64,000 bases of DNA from Nitrospinaceae bacterium (GTDB taxonomy: Bacteria > Nitrospinota > Nitrospinia > Nitrospinales > Nitrospinaceae): the NCBI GenBank assembly GCA_028278405.1, contig JANQEK010000002.1, positions 20,243 through 84,242 on the forward strand. The letters are read 5' to 3'. Below the pieces are notes generated by a model. The model searched no databases and was not told the DNA's origin. It worked only from the letters and a program-made list of their open reading frames with translations. The translations under genes and the position numbers were made by a program. Positions 1-8,540 of this stretch are shown in pieces. Every line of letters starts with the position of its first letter. The stretch's first letter is position 1.

Positions 1-1252
1 GCTCGATAATGGTTTTTTCAAACGCCGTCAATTGATCATTCAGCGTCATCTCTCCGTTCCCTGAGGTACTGTTATCAGGAAAGGAGGCGAAGCATTCGTT
101 TTGTCCCGGAATGTCCATGATCAATTGGAGAACATATTTTTCTGCTTCATTTTTCAATTCACGCACATTGCCTTCCCAAGGCCGAGTCAATAGTTTCTGC
201 ATGAAATCCCCGGCGGGGAGAGTGAGTACGGACACCTTGTATCGGCAACCGATTTCCGAAACAAAATGATTGAACAGCAGCGGAATATCTTCCATCCGCT
301 CACGGAGAGGCGGAAGATACATTTGAAACACATTGAGACGGTAATACAAATCTTTTCGAAATTTGTTTTCGTCGAAAGCTTGTTTCAAATCCGTTTTTGT
401 TGCGGCGATCACCCGAACGTCTACCGGTATGGGATCGTTGGAGCCTACCCGGTAAATAACCCGGTCCTGAAGCACATGAAGCAACTTCACCTGAAGGTGA
501 AGGGGCATGCTCTCGATTTCATCCAGAAAAACGGTTCCTCCATGAGCATGCTCAAACTTTCCGATGCGTCGTTGGTCCGCGCCAGTGAAAGAGCCCGCTT
601 CATGCCCAAAGAGTTCGCTCTCAATGATATTTTCCGGAATGGCGCCACAATTGATAGAAACAAAATTGTTTTCTTTCCGGGGGCTGTTTTCATGCAGGCA
701 CCGGGCCACCAAATCTTTTCCCGAACCCGTTTCCCCTAAAATGAGAACATCCGGATCGGATCCTGCCATACTGGTGATCGTTTCCCGCAGACGGACCATA
801 GCGGGTGACTTGCCGATGATTCTGAAATTGGCTTCCTGCTGGTCACTAATCTCTTTTCTAAGAACCCGCACTTCGCTGACCAGGTGCCGTTTTTCCATTG
901 CCCGGTGGACCACTTCCATCAACACTTCACCGGAAAACGGTTTTTCCAGAAAATCATAAGCCCCTTCGCGGATGGCTTGAACGGCGGTCGGAATATCTCC
1001 CTGTCCGGTGATCAGGATTACGGGCAAGTCGGCGTCGATTTCCTTTATTCGTTTCATCATAGAAATACCGTCCATTCCCGGCATGATCACATCGCTGATG
1101 ATGATCCCCGGCCACCCGGCACTGATCCGGTTCAGAGCGGCTTTCGCAGAATCAAAGGTCTCCACCTGATAGTTTCTCCGCTCCAGGGTATCCTTGTAGC
1201 CTAGACGGATGATCTTTGAATCTTCTACGACAATGACTTTGCCTTCACTCAT
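1..1252 (-). CDS. Sigma-54-dependent response regulator (NtrC/DctD type), 3' end cut by window edge
   Basis: Translating the minus strand from the ATG at 1252 gives a receiver domain (residues about 5-120, phospho-acceptor Asp54 in the ISDVIMPGMDG context, Lys in LEKPF) followed by an AAA+ sigma-54 interaction domain with Walker A GETGSGKD and the helix ESELFGHEAG. The activator loop reads GSFTGA where GAFTGA is usual. The frame stays open to base 1, where a DNA-binding Fis-type helix-turn-helix would be expected to begin, so the C-terminus lies outside the window. The start is 8 bases after the stop of the upstream histidine kinase, so the two form an operon and very likely a cognate pair. 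It should activate sigma-54 promoters when phosphorylated; the target genes are not apparent here. Confidence 0.93.
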   Translation of the reverse strand, partial: MSEGKVIVVEDSKIIRLGYKDTLERRNYQVETFDSAKAALNRISAGWPGIIISDVIMPGMDGISMMKRIKEIDADLPVILITGQGDIPTAVQAIREGAYDFLEKPFSGEVLMEVVHRAMEKRHLVSEVRVLRKEISDQQEANFRIIGKSPAMVRLRETITSMAGSDPDVLILGETGSGKDLVARCLHENSPRKENNFVSINCGAIPENIIESELFGHEAGSFTGADQRRIGKFEHAHGGTVFLDEIESMPLHLQVKLLHVLQDRVIYRVGSNDPIPVDVRVIAATKTDLKQAFDENKFRKDLYYRLNVFQMYLPPLRERMEDIPLLFNHFVSEIGCRYKVSVLTLPAGDFMQKLLTRPWEGNVRELKNEAEKYVLQLIMDIPGQNECFASFPDNSTSGNGEMTLNDQLTAFEKTIIE

Positions 1253-1260
1253 AATTTCAC

Positions 1261-3483
1261 TCAATTCAGGACAGTGGCTGGAGTTAGATAATTATCCGAA
1301 CGACGACCGGCCTTTCGGGGTATTCGTTTGGGAAGCGTAATGACAAATCCGGTGCCTTTTCCCTCAATCCCCGTTTCCACATCGATGCGCCCACCGTGGG
1401 CTTTGACAATTCCATAACTGACCGCCAAACCCAGTCCCATACCTCCACTGTCTTTTTTGGTGGTAAAAAAAGGTTCAAACAGATTTCGTCGCTGGTCTTC
1501 CGGAATACCCGGTCCGTTATCCCTCACAATGATTTTCAGTGAAGACTCCAGCGCTCGTGCGGCCACAACAATGATTCCATCCGCATCCGAAATGGCTTCT
1601 TCTGCATTGTTCAAAAGGTTCAAAATCACCTGCTTGATCTGGTCTTCAATGCCATAAACTTTGGGAAGGTTGGGGTCCAAATCCATTACCAACTTGATAC
1701 TCCGCTTTTGCAAACGGGCCTGGGTCAATGTAACCATGTCGTTGATCGCTGAATGCAAATCCATCGGCTCAGCTAAATTAGGAGAAGGCCGATGAATATC
1801 CTGCATTTTTTCAACCAGGTCCATCGCGCGGTAGCATTCACGAATCGCCAGTTCCAACAAGTCCTCAGATCCCTGTTTCAAAGAAAATTCCCGGGCGGCT
1901 TTTTCGAGAACCGTTAGAATTCCAAACAGGGGATTTTTAAATTCGTGAGCCAACGAAGCCGACAACCTTCCGGCGGCCGCTAATTTTTCTGATTCCACCA
2001 GTTGCTTCTGTAGAGTTTTGGACTTCCCATCATCGGACACGATTCCCGTCTCATGGAGTTTTTCAAGTTTATTCCGTGTTTCATTGAAAATCTTTTCTGC
2101 ATATTTTGATTTGGAAACGTCCACCAGGGTCGCCACAAATTTCCTGCCGGTTTGTTGAGCCAGTTCACCCACCGACAAATCCAGAAAAAGCCGCGTTCCG
2201 TCCTTGCGAAGTCCCATAGCAGCCGCTTTCAAGATCCCCGGCTCCCCTTCGCTGCCGTCATCAATTCTCTGGAAAGCGTTGTGGTTTTGGGAAGGATTCT
2301 GCCCAATGATCAGGTTTTTGATATTTTGACCGATCAAAGTTTTACCCGAGTACCCAAACAATTTTGCCGCCGCCCCATTGAAGGAATCGATCACTCCTCT
2401 ATCGTTAAACGTCACCACAGCTTCCTTTCCCGGTTCTGTGGTATCCGCGACCGGGTTTTCGCTCTGACTCAGGGTTTTAACCAGATTCTTATATTTCAAG
2501 ATAGCCCCTAGTAACCGGGTAGCGGACAAAATCCATTTCAATTCTGTTGAATAAGGAGAGCGGGACTCGCGGTTATAAAAAGTCAAAACCCCCACCACCT
2601 GTTGATCCGAATCCCTCACAGGGAACGACCAGGACGCCTTGAATTCATCCGCTTTTGCCGAGGCGCCGCATCTTTCCCAAAGCGGGCTCGCACTGATATC
2701 TTCAATTAGAATCGGTTTGTTCTGAGTCACCGCCGTACCCCAAGGGTTCACCCCACTTCCCAGGCCGACGGGCCCGATTTCCTGCAGCATGAGTGGAGTG
2801 AGGCTTGGACCGGCAACGCAATCGAGTTGAGACTTTTCCGAATTCAACAAATGAACAGATCCTGAAATACCGTCCGAACAAGATTCCATTTCCGTAATCA
2901 ATGGATTTAAAATATCCTCCAACGGCTCTCCACGAATCAACATCTCCAGGGCTTGGGTTTGACCGGACAAAAATTGGGATAAACTCTGATAAGGATCTTT
3001 TCGACTTTTGGTTTCCCGGCGCTCTAACCGGGCGGGAGGTGCCGAGGTCGTCTTCTTCCGCGCCGTGACCAGAGATTCGGTGGGCTTCGGGTGAGTCGGA
3101 AATGAGGTGACACCAGGTGTATCCAAACAATCGGTGACTTTCTTGAGCATTTCCGGCCAGGTAAATGGTTTTAATACGAAATCATGAATGCCAAACCGGG
3201 AAGCTTGATCCGAGGTCAGAGGTTTAGGGTGTCCGGTGACCACGATGACCGGTGTTTGAGGATTGATTTTTTTGATTTTTTTTGAGACCTGCAGACCATC
3301 CATGCCCTTCAGCCTCAGATCGGTGATCACCAGATCAAAACTGTCCGACTGGAATTTGCGAACGCCCTCTTCACCATCGTGGGCAGTGGTGATGTGGTAG
3401 CCACTGTCCTGAAAATTGCCTCTCAGCGTCTCAGTGACCAGGTTTTCATCTTCTATTAATAGAATAGAATCGGGATCCCTCAT
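1261..3483 (-). CDS. Soluble hybrid-type sensor histidine kinase (REC-GAF-PAS-HisKA-HATPase)
   Basis: About 740 residues. The order is an N-terminal receiver domain (1-120, Asp55 in LVITDLRLKG), a GAF-like segment (about 175-330), a PAS domain (about 345-470), a HisKA dimerisation helix with the phospho-His in SLAHEFKNPL, and a HATPase_c domain with DNGPGIP and GMGLGLAVSYGIVK. No membrane segment is visible, so signals are probably intracellular or received through the receiver domain. The frame is open further upstream, but the ATG at 3483 follows a strong GGAGGAGG ribosome site and begins exactly at the receiver domain, so I take that start. It is co-transcribed with the sigma-54 activator downstream, its likely phosphorelay partner. 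Confidence 0.92.
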   Translation of the reverse strand: MRDPDSILLIEDENLVTETLRGNFQDSGYHITTAHDGEEGVRKFQSDSFDLVITDLRLKGMDGLQVSKKIKKINPQTPVIVVTGHPKPLTSDQASRFGIHDFVLKPFTWPEMLKKVTDCLDTPGVTSFPTHPKPTESLVTARKKTTSAPPARLERRETKSRKDPYQSLSQFLSGQTQALEMLIRGEPLEDILNPLITEMESCSDGISGSVHLLNSEKSQLDCVAGPSLTPLMLQEIGPVGLGSGVNPWGTAVTQNKPILIEDISASPLWERCGASAKADEFKASWSFPVRDSDQQVVGVLTFYNRESRSPYSTELKWILSATRLLGAILKYKNLVKTLSQSENPVADTTEPGKEAVVTFNDRGVIDSFNGAAAKLFGYSGKTLIGQNIKNLIIGQNPSQNHNAFQRIDDGSEGEPGILKAAAMGLRKDGTRLFLDLSVGELAQQTGRKFVATLVDVSKSKYAEKIFNETRNKLEKLHETGIVSDDGKSKTLQKQLVESEKLAAAGRLSASLAHEFKNPLFGILTVLEKAAREFSLKQGSEDLLELAIRECYRAMDLVEKMQDIHRPSPNLAEPMDLHSAINDMVTLTQARLQKRSIKLVMDLDPNLPKVYGIEDQIKQVILNLLNNAEEAISDADGIIVVAARALESSLKIIVRDNGPGIPEDQRRNLFEPFFTTKKDSGGMGLGLAVSYGIVKAHGGRIDVETGIEGKGTGFVITLPKRIPRKAGRRSDNYLTPATVLN

Positions 3484-4062
3484 TCCTCCTCCAAAGGAAA
3501 AGTGGGAATCAAGCAGGCTTAGATAACCATCCTGTGTGCCGCATTCCGCTTGACGGAACAACTGACAAAAAGTTCTTAATCGACCTCCGGCCAAAAGCAA
3601 ACAATAGCCTGAAAAGGCTTGTTTTATACTATTGTCATGCTCGCTTTTGAACTATAATTGTATGAAACCGGGCTTAAAAGTCAACAAAATAAACCCGATA
3701 AAAATCAAATAAAGTAAATTTTTTCAATACTTTGACCATCCTGCTACAGGCTTTGGAGTCTCTTTTGACCCAAGGTCCTAAGACTTTTGAAACACAGTAT
3801 TCCAAAATTCAAAAACAAAGAGACCCTTTTTAGCTTTATCTCTCGGTTTCAAGCCTACAAACAGATTGGATCAGAATATCTAACCCGAAAGCTGAATTTT
3901 CTCAGCAGAAACAGCCAATAATTAAGAGTTCTGATTAATTCTATTATTAGAGTCCCAATTGGAGACAGAATCAAGCACAAAATGACTTTAACTTTCTATG
4001 TAACCAGAAATAAAGGCCTTGAGATCAGCTGGAATGTAGAGTGGAACGGATTCCCAAGAAAA
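3484..4062. other. Intergenic region without a recognisable gene
   Basis: AT-rich spacer of about 580 bases. Its left end must hold the promoter of the histidine kinase operon: on the minus strand a TTCAAA and a TATAAA element are separated by 17 bases around 3620-3655, a weak match. A short inverted repeat (ACAATAG/CTATTGT, 3601-3607 and 3628-3634) surrounds that putative -10. No convincing ORF or RNA gene is seen in the remainder. Confidence 0.4.
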
Positions 4063-4086
4063 AAGCCTGACCACAAGGTCAGGCTT
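4063..4086 (-). terminator. Rho-independent terminator of the 6311-4153 operon
   Basis: A perfect 10-bp stem (AAGCCTGACC / GGTCAGGCTT) with a 4-base loop. Read on the minus strand the stem is followed by a run of T residues (TTTTCTT), which is the expected order for a terminator of the minus-strand genes ending at 4153. Confidence 0.85.
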
Positions 4087-4152
4087 CTTACCTGGGGCCA
4101 TCTTTAGAGAGGAGGTGTACCAGGTGATGCAAATTCTATTCAATGCCCAAAG

Positions 4153-4821
4153 CTACAGCGCCAGGGCCTCTTCTCGCTCCATATCGTTGACAACGATCCA
4201 CTCTCCCCCACCCTGCTTCACGCGGACTTGCCAATCTTCCAAACGGTCGAGATATTCCTGAGGATTCACATTGTCTGTACGTAATTTTGTAACATTAAGA
4301 GCACGAACTTTAAAACCCTTCAGCGTAAAGTTCATATCCCGGACAAATCCTTTGGGCAGTTCCTCTTTAAGGTCGGAGTAAATGAGAACGTGTTTTTCAG
4401 CAACTCCCACCTCGTTCAGGTATTCGATCGCCTGAAGGAGGCCACCCGAAATGTCGGTATATTTACTGCCTCTAACCGTTTTCACGAACTTGTCTACAGT
4501 TTCGGCAAATACCTTCTTTTGTTTGTTGGAAACCGAAGGTCTCGCATCAAAAGTCACTTTTGCCACGATGTCCTTTTCGCTGAAGCTGCCGCTGTCAATC
4601 CGCGCCACGACCAACGAATCTCCTGGTCCCAACTCGGTTCCCATCAGATAATTGATAATCTGCTGGGCTTTCTTCAGCTCCTTGGTATAGGTGCCGGATG
4701 TATCCAGTAGCAGGTAAACTCCACGACCGGTTCCGGTATTGACTTCGCCGGTATCACTATCCGAACAGGAAGTCATCGTCAAACAAAAACTTGTTAATAC
4801 GAAAGCTAATAGTTTTTTCAT
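4153..4821 (-). CDS. VWA-like lipoprotein of unknown function
   Basis: 222 residues. It starts with a lipoprotein signal peptide (MKKLLAFVLTSFCLTMTSC, lipidated Cys19). The rest resembles a compact von Willebrand factor A fold: LLLDTSGT near residue 38 fits a MIDAS motif (DxSxT), and later ISGGLLQAIEYL and HVLIYSDLKEE fit the second and third metal-site strands. VWA domains bind protein partners through a divalent metal. Its ATG overlaps the stop of the upstream membrane-protein gene by 4 bases (ATGA), so the two are translationally coupled and probably form a complex at the membrane. A terminator follows at 4063-4086. The family is not one I can name. Confidence 0.75.
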   Translation of the reverse strand: MKKLLAFVLTSFCLTMTSCSDSDTGEVNTGTGRGVYLLLDTSGTYTKELKKAQQIINYLMGTELGPGDSLVVARIDSGSFSEKDIVAKVTFDARPSVSNKQKKVFAETVDKFVKTVRGSKYTDISGGLLQAIEYLNEVGVAEKHVLIYSDLKEELPKGFVRDMNFTLKGFKVRALNVTKLRTDNVNPQEYLDRLEDWQVRVKQGGGEWIVVNDMEREEALAL

Positions 4822-6311
4822 TTTGTTACCTCTCCTACTTCCAGTTTGGTATCGCTCATTCCGATTCGGGATACTTCCTCCACACCATGGGCGGGCTGTT
4901 TTTTAACCATTCGCTCGATCCAAAGTGGCAGAAAGATGAATACATCATATACGTGAGTCAGCCATTGACCCGCGTGACGGAAACCGTTACCCACCGTGCG
5001 CAACATCATCGCGCCGCCTTGGAGGAATATAACCATCAATTCACCCAGAACGACACGCGCGGAATGCCCCAAAGACTCCAGAGGTATTGCAACCAAAGCC
5101 AGAGCAAAAGGCAGGATAAATCCCAATATCATTTGGCCCAGCATGGGAATCCATTTATTGATTCCTGTTACCTCAATCACCTGAACCGCGCCTCCGGCGG
5201 TCAGAGACTGACGCAGAGCACTTAAATCCGCTGCGATAAGGTCACGCATGAACGCCAAGGCCGCCTCGACACAAGCCAGCGTCAAGAGAAAAGAAAAGGA
5301 AATCCAGGCCATGCGGATTCTCAATTTGTCATCCAAAGCGCCGATCACCGGAAACATATGAGTAAACCGCAAGGCTTCCATCATAAAAATTCCCAAGAAT
5401 ATTTCCACCAGGATGATAACCAATGCTGCGAATTCAGAAACTTTGAACGATCCAATACGGGCCGTGGCGCCGACCATTTCGGACATGGGGAGGGCAATCA
5501 GATTAAAGTTGATGATCACGCCGCCAATCGCCACCATCACCGCCAGCAGTGAATACGAAAAATAAATGGCTGCCGAGGATTTAAGTGATCGCTCCGTGGA
5601 TTTGGATCCATTAAGAATTTGCTCATATTTCTCCATGTGCTTATCGATTTCCGTGGAGCGGTCGATCAGGCGCCGGACGGTTTTTCCGGTTTCTTCCATG
5701 GTGTTGGACAATCGCCGCCAGAAAGGACGCATCCCCTGCAGCAAGCTGTGGCGCTGCGCCACCGATTGCCGGAATTCAGCGATCACCTGTTTTTGGTGTT
5801 TTTCAGAAGCGTCGTGGATACTGCTCAATATATTGGCCGTGAGGGGATTACTCTTGTGATTGACTTTGAGTTTGGCCACCGATTCCACCGCTTCCACCCA
5901 TTCCGGCGGAGGCGGTAATACCTGCCCACTCTTTTTATAGTCATCATCAATTTGAGAAATCTGATCGGACATCATTTTTTGAAGGGCGGGATATTTTCCC
6001 AAATCACGCTCTACCATGGCATTCACGCGGAAAAATTCGCGCTCAATTTTTCCCTCCATTTCCTCCTTGCCCAACTGGAGAAGAACGTCTCGATTGCGAT
6101 CCTTCAGCTTTTTGGCTCCTTCCCCCATGGACCTTGATGCAATGCGGAACATGGAGTAAATCATTCCCATCAATTGGGTGATCAAATAGTGAATGGATGA
6201 CCGCATCATGTACAAGCCTGCCATCAGCAAAATCACCAGGATCAACAAAGAAACCCCGGGTTGATCGGGGAAAAACATCAATCCTTTTAAATTTGAATTA
6301 ATACTGTCCAT
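4818..6311 (-). CDS. Polytopic membrane protein with large cytoplasmic or periplasmic helical region, unknown function
   Basis: 497 residues. One membrane segment lies near 18-40, then a long charged, probably helical region (about 55-240) containing the proline run LPPPPEW near 132, then four or five further membrane segments (about 246-272, 292-312, 335-358, 390-415 and possibly 420-440) and a charged tail. No enzyme motif is recognisable. The architecture of coiled region plus membrane bundle is reminiscent of mechanosensory, transport-scaffold or ExbB-like proteins, but I see no decisive similarity. Coupling to the VWA lipoprotein gene downstream suggests a two-component envelope complex. 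Confidence 0.7.
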   Translation of the reverse strand: MDSINSNLKGLMFFPDQPGVSLLILVILLMAGLYMMRSSIHYLITQLMGMIYSMFRIASRSMGEGAKKLKDRNRDVLLQLGKEEMEGKIEREFFRVNAMVERDLGKYPALQKMMSDQISQIDDDYKKSGQVLPPPPEWVEAVESVAKLKVNHKSNPLTANILSSIHDASEKHQKQVIAEFRQSVAQRHSLLQGMRPFWRRLSNTMEETGKTVRRLIDRSTEIDKHMEKYEQILNGSKSTERSLKSSAAIYFSYSLLAVMVAIGGVIINFNLIALPMSEMVGATARIGSFKVSEFAALVIILVEIFLGIFMMEALRFTHMFPVIGALDDKLRIRMAWISFSFLLTLACVEAALAFMRDLIAADLSALRQSLTAGGAVQVIEVTGINKWIPMLGQMILGFILPFALALVAIPLESLGHSARVVLGELMVIFLQGGAMMLRTVGNGFRHAGQWLTHVYDVFIFLPLWIERMVKKQPAHGVEEVSRIGMSDTKLEVGEVTK

Positions 6312-6698
6312 TTAATAACTCCTGGGAGCCAGCAGATTCGAGACTTTTTCTTGGTTGTCTTCAAATTTCGGCTATAAGGTTTACAATCAAAAATCCTATA
6401 TTTACCCTGTTTAGCTGCAAACGGTGTGCCACACACCTCCGAATTCATCAGGAATTATAAGCCCTTGATTAATATCTCATTACTTATCCACTCCGCTCGC
6501 CCTGTTTATTGAACTCCATCAAAATGTTCAAATTTTCATACAGGAGCTCAAAAAAGTTGACTAATTAATGTTAACCCATTCGTTTTTCAACAAGACTGAG
6601 AGTGGTCAATTGGGTCAGGAAATTGAAGAGAAAGATTTTGATGCAGAAGGGATTTCTAAGAGAAAAACAAGAAGAGCGAACGATTCGTGGAAAGATAT
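6312..6698. other. Intergenic region between two minus-strand genes
   Basis: About 390 AT-rich bases carrying the promoter region of the 6311-4153 operon and the downstream region of the gene ending at 6699. I see no clear terminator, RNA gene or coding region. Short ORFs in this interval lack ribosome sites and look like noise. Confidence 0.4.
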
Positions 6699-7538
6699 TC
6701 AGGACGACGGAGGGTTTTGACGCTTGGACGCTTCCACGGCCAACTCGTGCTCAAACTGTTTCAACTCTGCGTCGGGAATACGAACATGGAAACTGAAATA
6801 ATTCTCGTGACGGTTCTTCATAGCTCTTAAAATCTCGACATACTTTCCGAACCGTTCCGATAACTTCTCCATCACATCGGACAATCCGGACCGTCCTCCC
6901 TTGATCGCTTTCAAACTGGAGGCAGCGGAATAATAATAGGTCTCACCTTTGTCGAAATAGGTATCTCCCAGCACGTTAGAATCGGAATTGAATAAACCGA
7001 GATTGAGTAAAAGGAAATCCGCGTTGATCTTATATGCCAGGTATTTCTTGGCGCTGTCATCAAAACCGACTGTTTCCTGCCCAATGTCGGATCGGAGGCT
7101 TACCAGATATTTGTTGATCAAAGGAAGGATTTGCGGATTGGCCAACTCCGCCAAGGTGAGTATGATGTATTGATTAACATCCTCGTCGTATTTTAAATCG
7201 TTTTTCTTGATCGCCGACCAGTTCTGATCGTACCATTCTTCGTCGCGGCCCAATTCCAGTATGAGATCATAGCCTTCATTGGATTCCATCCCGCTATCGA
7301 TGCGGGCACCCAAAAACCGGTCAAAAAAATACGACTCCGTGGTCTCAAAATCTTTCGTGTCCAGATGTGCAAACTTCACGGCTCGGCCCATTCCAACCTC
7401 CGTTTTCAGTAAGAACTGACGGGCAAATGCACTCCCTGTAACAACCGATAGTATTAGTATAAGCAGTCTTAGAGAGAGAGGAAGTATTATTTGCTGATTT
7501 TTTGAAACTTGTTGGCAATCGATTAGTGAGAGTGCCAT
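6699..7538 (-). CDS. Secreted hypothetical protein
   Basis: 279 residues. A hydrophobic segment (LSLRLLILILSVVTGSAFA, about residues 22-40) ending in AFA fits a signal peptide, although the preceding 20 residues make it long; the true start may be further in, but no better in-frame ATG with a ribosome site is seen. The mature part is mixed alpha-helical and acidic with no Cys and no recognised motif. It contains repeated aromatic clusters (YYYSAASSLKAIKGG, SYFFDRFLGARID). It is divergent from the type II secretion operon, whose promoter shares the 150-base spacer, so it could be a secreted substrate or accessory, but nothing proves that. Confidence 0.65.
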   Translation of the reverse strand: MALSLIDCQQVSKNQQIILPLSLRLLILILSVVTGSAFARQFLLKTEVGMGRAVKFAHLDTKDFETTESYFFDRFLGARIDSGMESNEGYDLILELGRDEEWYDQNWSAIKKNDLKYDEDVNQYIILTLAELANPQILPLINKYLVSLRSDIGQETVGFDDSAKKYLAYKINADFLLLNLGLFNSDSNVLGDTYFDKGETYYYSAASSLKAIKGGRSGLSDVMEKLSERFGKYVEILRAMKNRHENYFSFHVRIPDAELKQFEHELAVEASKRQNPPSS

Positions 7539-7598
7539 GACCGGACAACCCTCTGGAAAATTTCAGGTTTTCCAATGATAATCCGCTAGGATATTGTA

Positions 7599-7604
7599 TA
7601 TAAT
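7599..7604 (+). promoter_or_regulatory. Candidate -10 element for the type II secretion operon
   Basis: A perfect TATAAT lies 84 bases upstream of the first gene of the secretion operon, in a spacer between divergent genes. The -35 region is weak (TGATAA with 17-base spacing), so a regulated or activator-dependent promoter is possible. This is a pattern match only. Confidence 0.4.
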
Positions 7605-7687
7605 GGCCTCATCCGTAGAAGGGACTCCGGCAAAAGAACCTGCTTGGAGATCAATAGGATTCATGTGTCTGAAAAGAAGTGATGTAG

Positions 7688-8524
7688 ATGAGAAGAAAAG
7701 TAACAATATTAAACTTTCTGCTGGTGGTGATTCTTTTCCTGTTACTGGGTTGGGGCGGTTATTCATGGTTTCAGCCGAAATTTCCTTCGGTCGTCAAAGG
7801 GGATGAAATTGAACCGGCGCCCAGAGAGTTGAAAATTCCCGCTATTTCCCGTCAGGTCTATTCGAATGCCGTGGTGCAGGACGTGGCTCGTCTCAATTTA
7901 TTCCGAAAGCAGCGAAAGAAATACTACCGGCCCAAACCACCAAAACCCAAACCCCAAATAAAGCGCGCGCCTCCACAGGTTGCCGTTGCGCCACCTCCGT
8001 CTCCACCGAAACCCACAGCTCCACCCCCACAATTAGTCCTGACCGGAGTCATGCTTTTTGACGATCAGAAAGTCGCCATCTTTGAGGGGACCTATTCTGA
8101 AATCCGAGGGGGAAGATTGGTTCAAAATCTAAAGCCGCGACGGAGAGGATATAAAATCGGCGAAACCCTTGGTGAGTATAAAATCAAAACCATTGATAAG
8201 ACCTTCGCAACTCTTTCAGCTACCACTGGGAATAGTTTAACTCTCACCATATCCAAAACACCCCCCACTCAAAAGATTCAAAAAACCGGAAACAACCTCA
8301 TCCAGAAAAGTAAACCGGTTTCAACTACTTCTGCGAGGACTTCTCCCGCACGCCGAACTCGCAGATCTCAACCGATCCCAATTCAGAAAAACCTGCAAAA
8401 AAGGAAAGTTCCCCCATCCGGTTCTCCTCCTGCGGTTTCTATTCCGGGCGCCAAAAAACCCTTTCCAGGTCCGTTGAACTCGAAACGCCTTAAACGATTG
8501 AGACAAAAATCAATGGGATTTTAA
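7688..8524 (+). CDS. gspC: Type II secretion inner-membrane protein, GspC-like
   Basis: 278 residues. A short basic N-terminus is followed by one membrane segment (about 8-26), then a periplasmic linker extremely rich in proline and lysine (KPPKPKPQIK, APPPSPPKPTAPPP), then a small homology-region domain (about 115-195: LVLTGVMLFDDQKVAIFEG, GYKIGETLGEYKIKTID) typical of GspC/PilP proteins, which links the secretin to the inner-membrane platform. The C-terminal 80 residues are basic, low-complexity and proline/serine rich, with no PDZ domain. First gene of a contiguous operon with gspE 16 bases downstream. Sequence conservation is weak, so the call rests on architecture and position. Confidence 0.82.
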   Translation: MRRKVTILNFLLVVILFLLLGWGGYSWFQPKFPSVVKGDEIEPAPRELKIPAISRQVYSNAVVQDVARLNLFRKQRKKYYRPKPPKPKPQIKRAPPQVAVAPPPSPPKPTAPPPQLVLTGVMLFDDQKVAIFEGTYSEIRGGRLVQNLKPRRRGYKIGETLGEYKIKTIDKTFATLSATTGNSLTLTISKTPPTQKIQKTGNNLIQKSKPVSTTSARTSPARRTRRSQPIPIQKNLQKRKVPPSGSPPAVSIPGAKKPFPGPLNSKRLKRLRQKSMGF

Positions 8525-8540
8525 AAAAAGGAAACGCGTT

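Noticed and set aside
266..1204. Several plus-strand ORFs opposite the sigma-54 activator
   Set aside because: The minus-strand frame encodes a complete receiver and AAA+ domain; the plus-strand ORFs are shadows.
6524..6536. ATGTTCAAATT sequence resembling half of the TetR operator
   Set aside because: Only one half-site matches and the other half differs; AT-rich spacer makes this likely chance.
6602..6796. Small plus-strand ORF of 64 codons
   Set aside because: No ribosome site, basic low-complexity product, and it runs into the opposite-strand gene ending at 6699.
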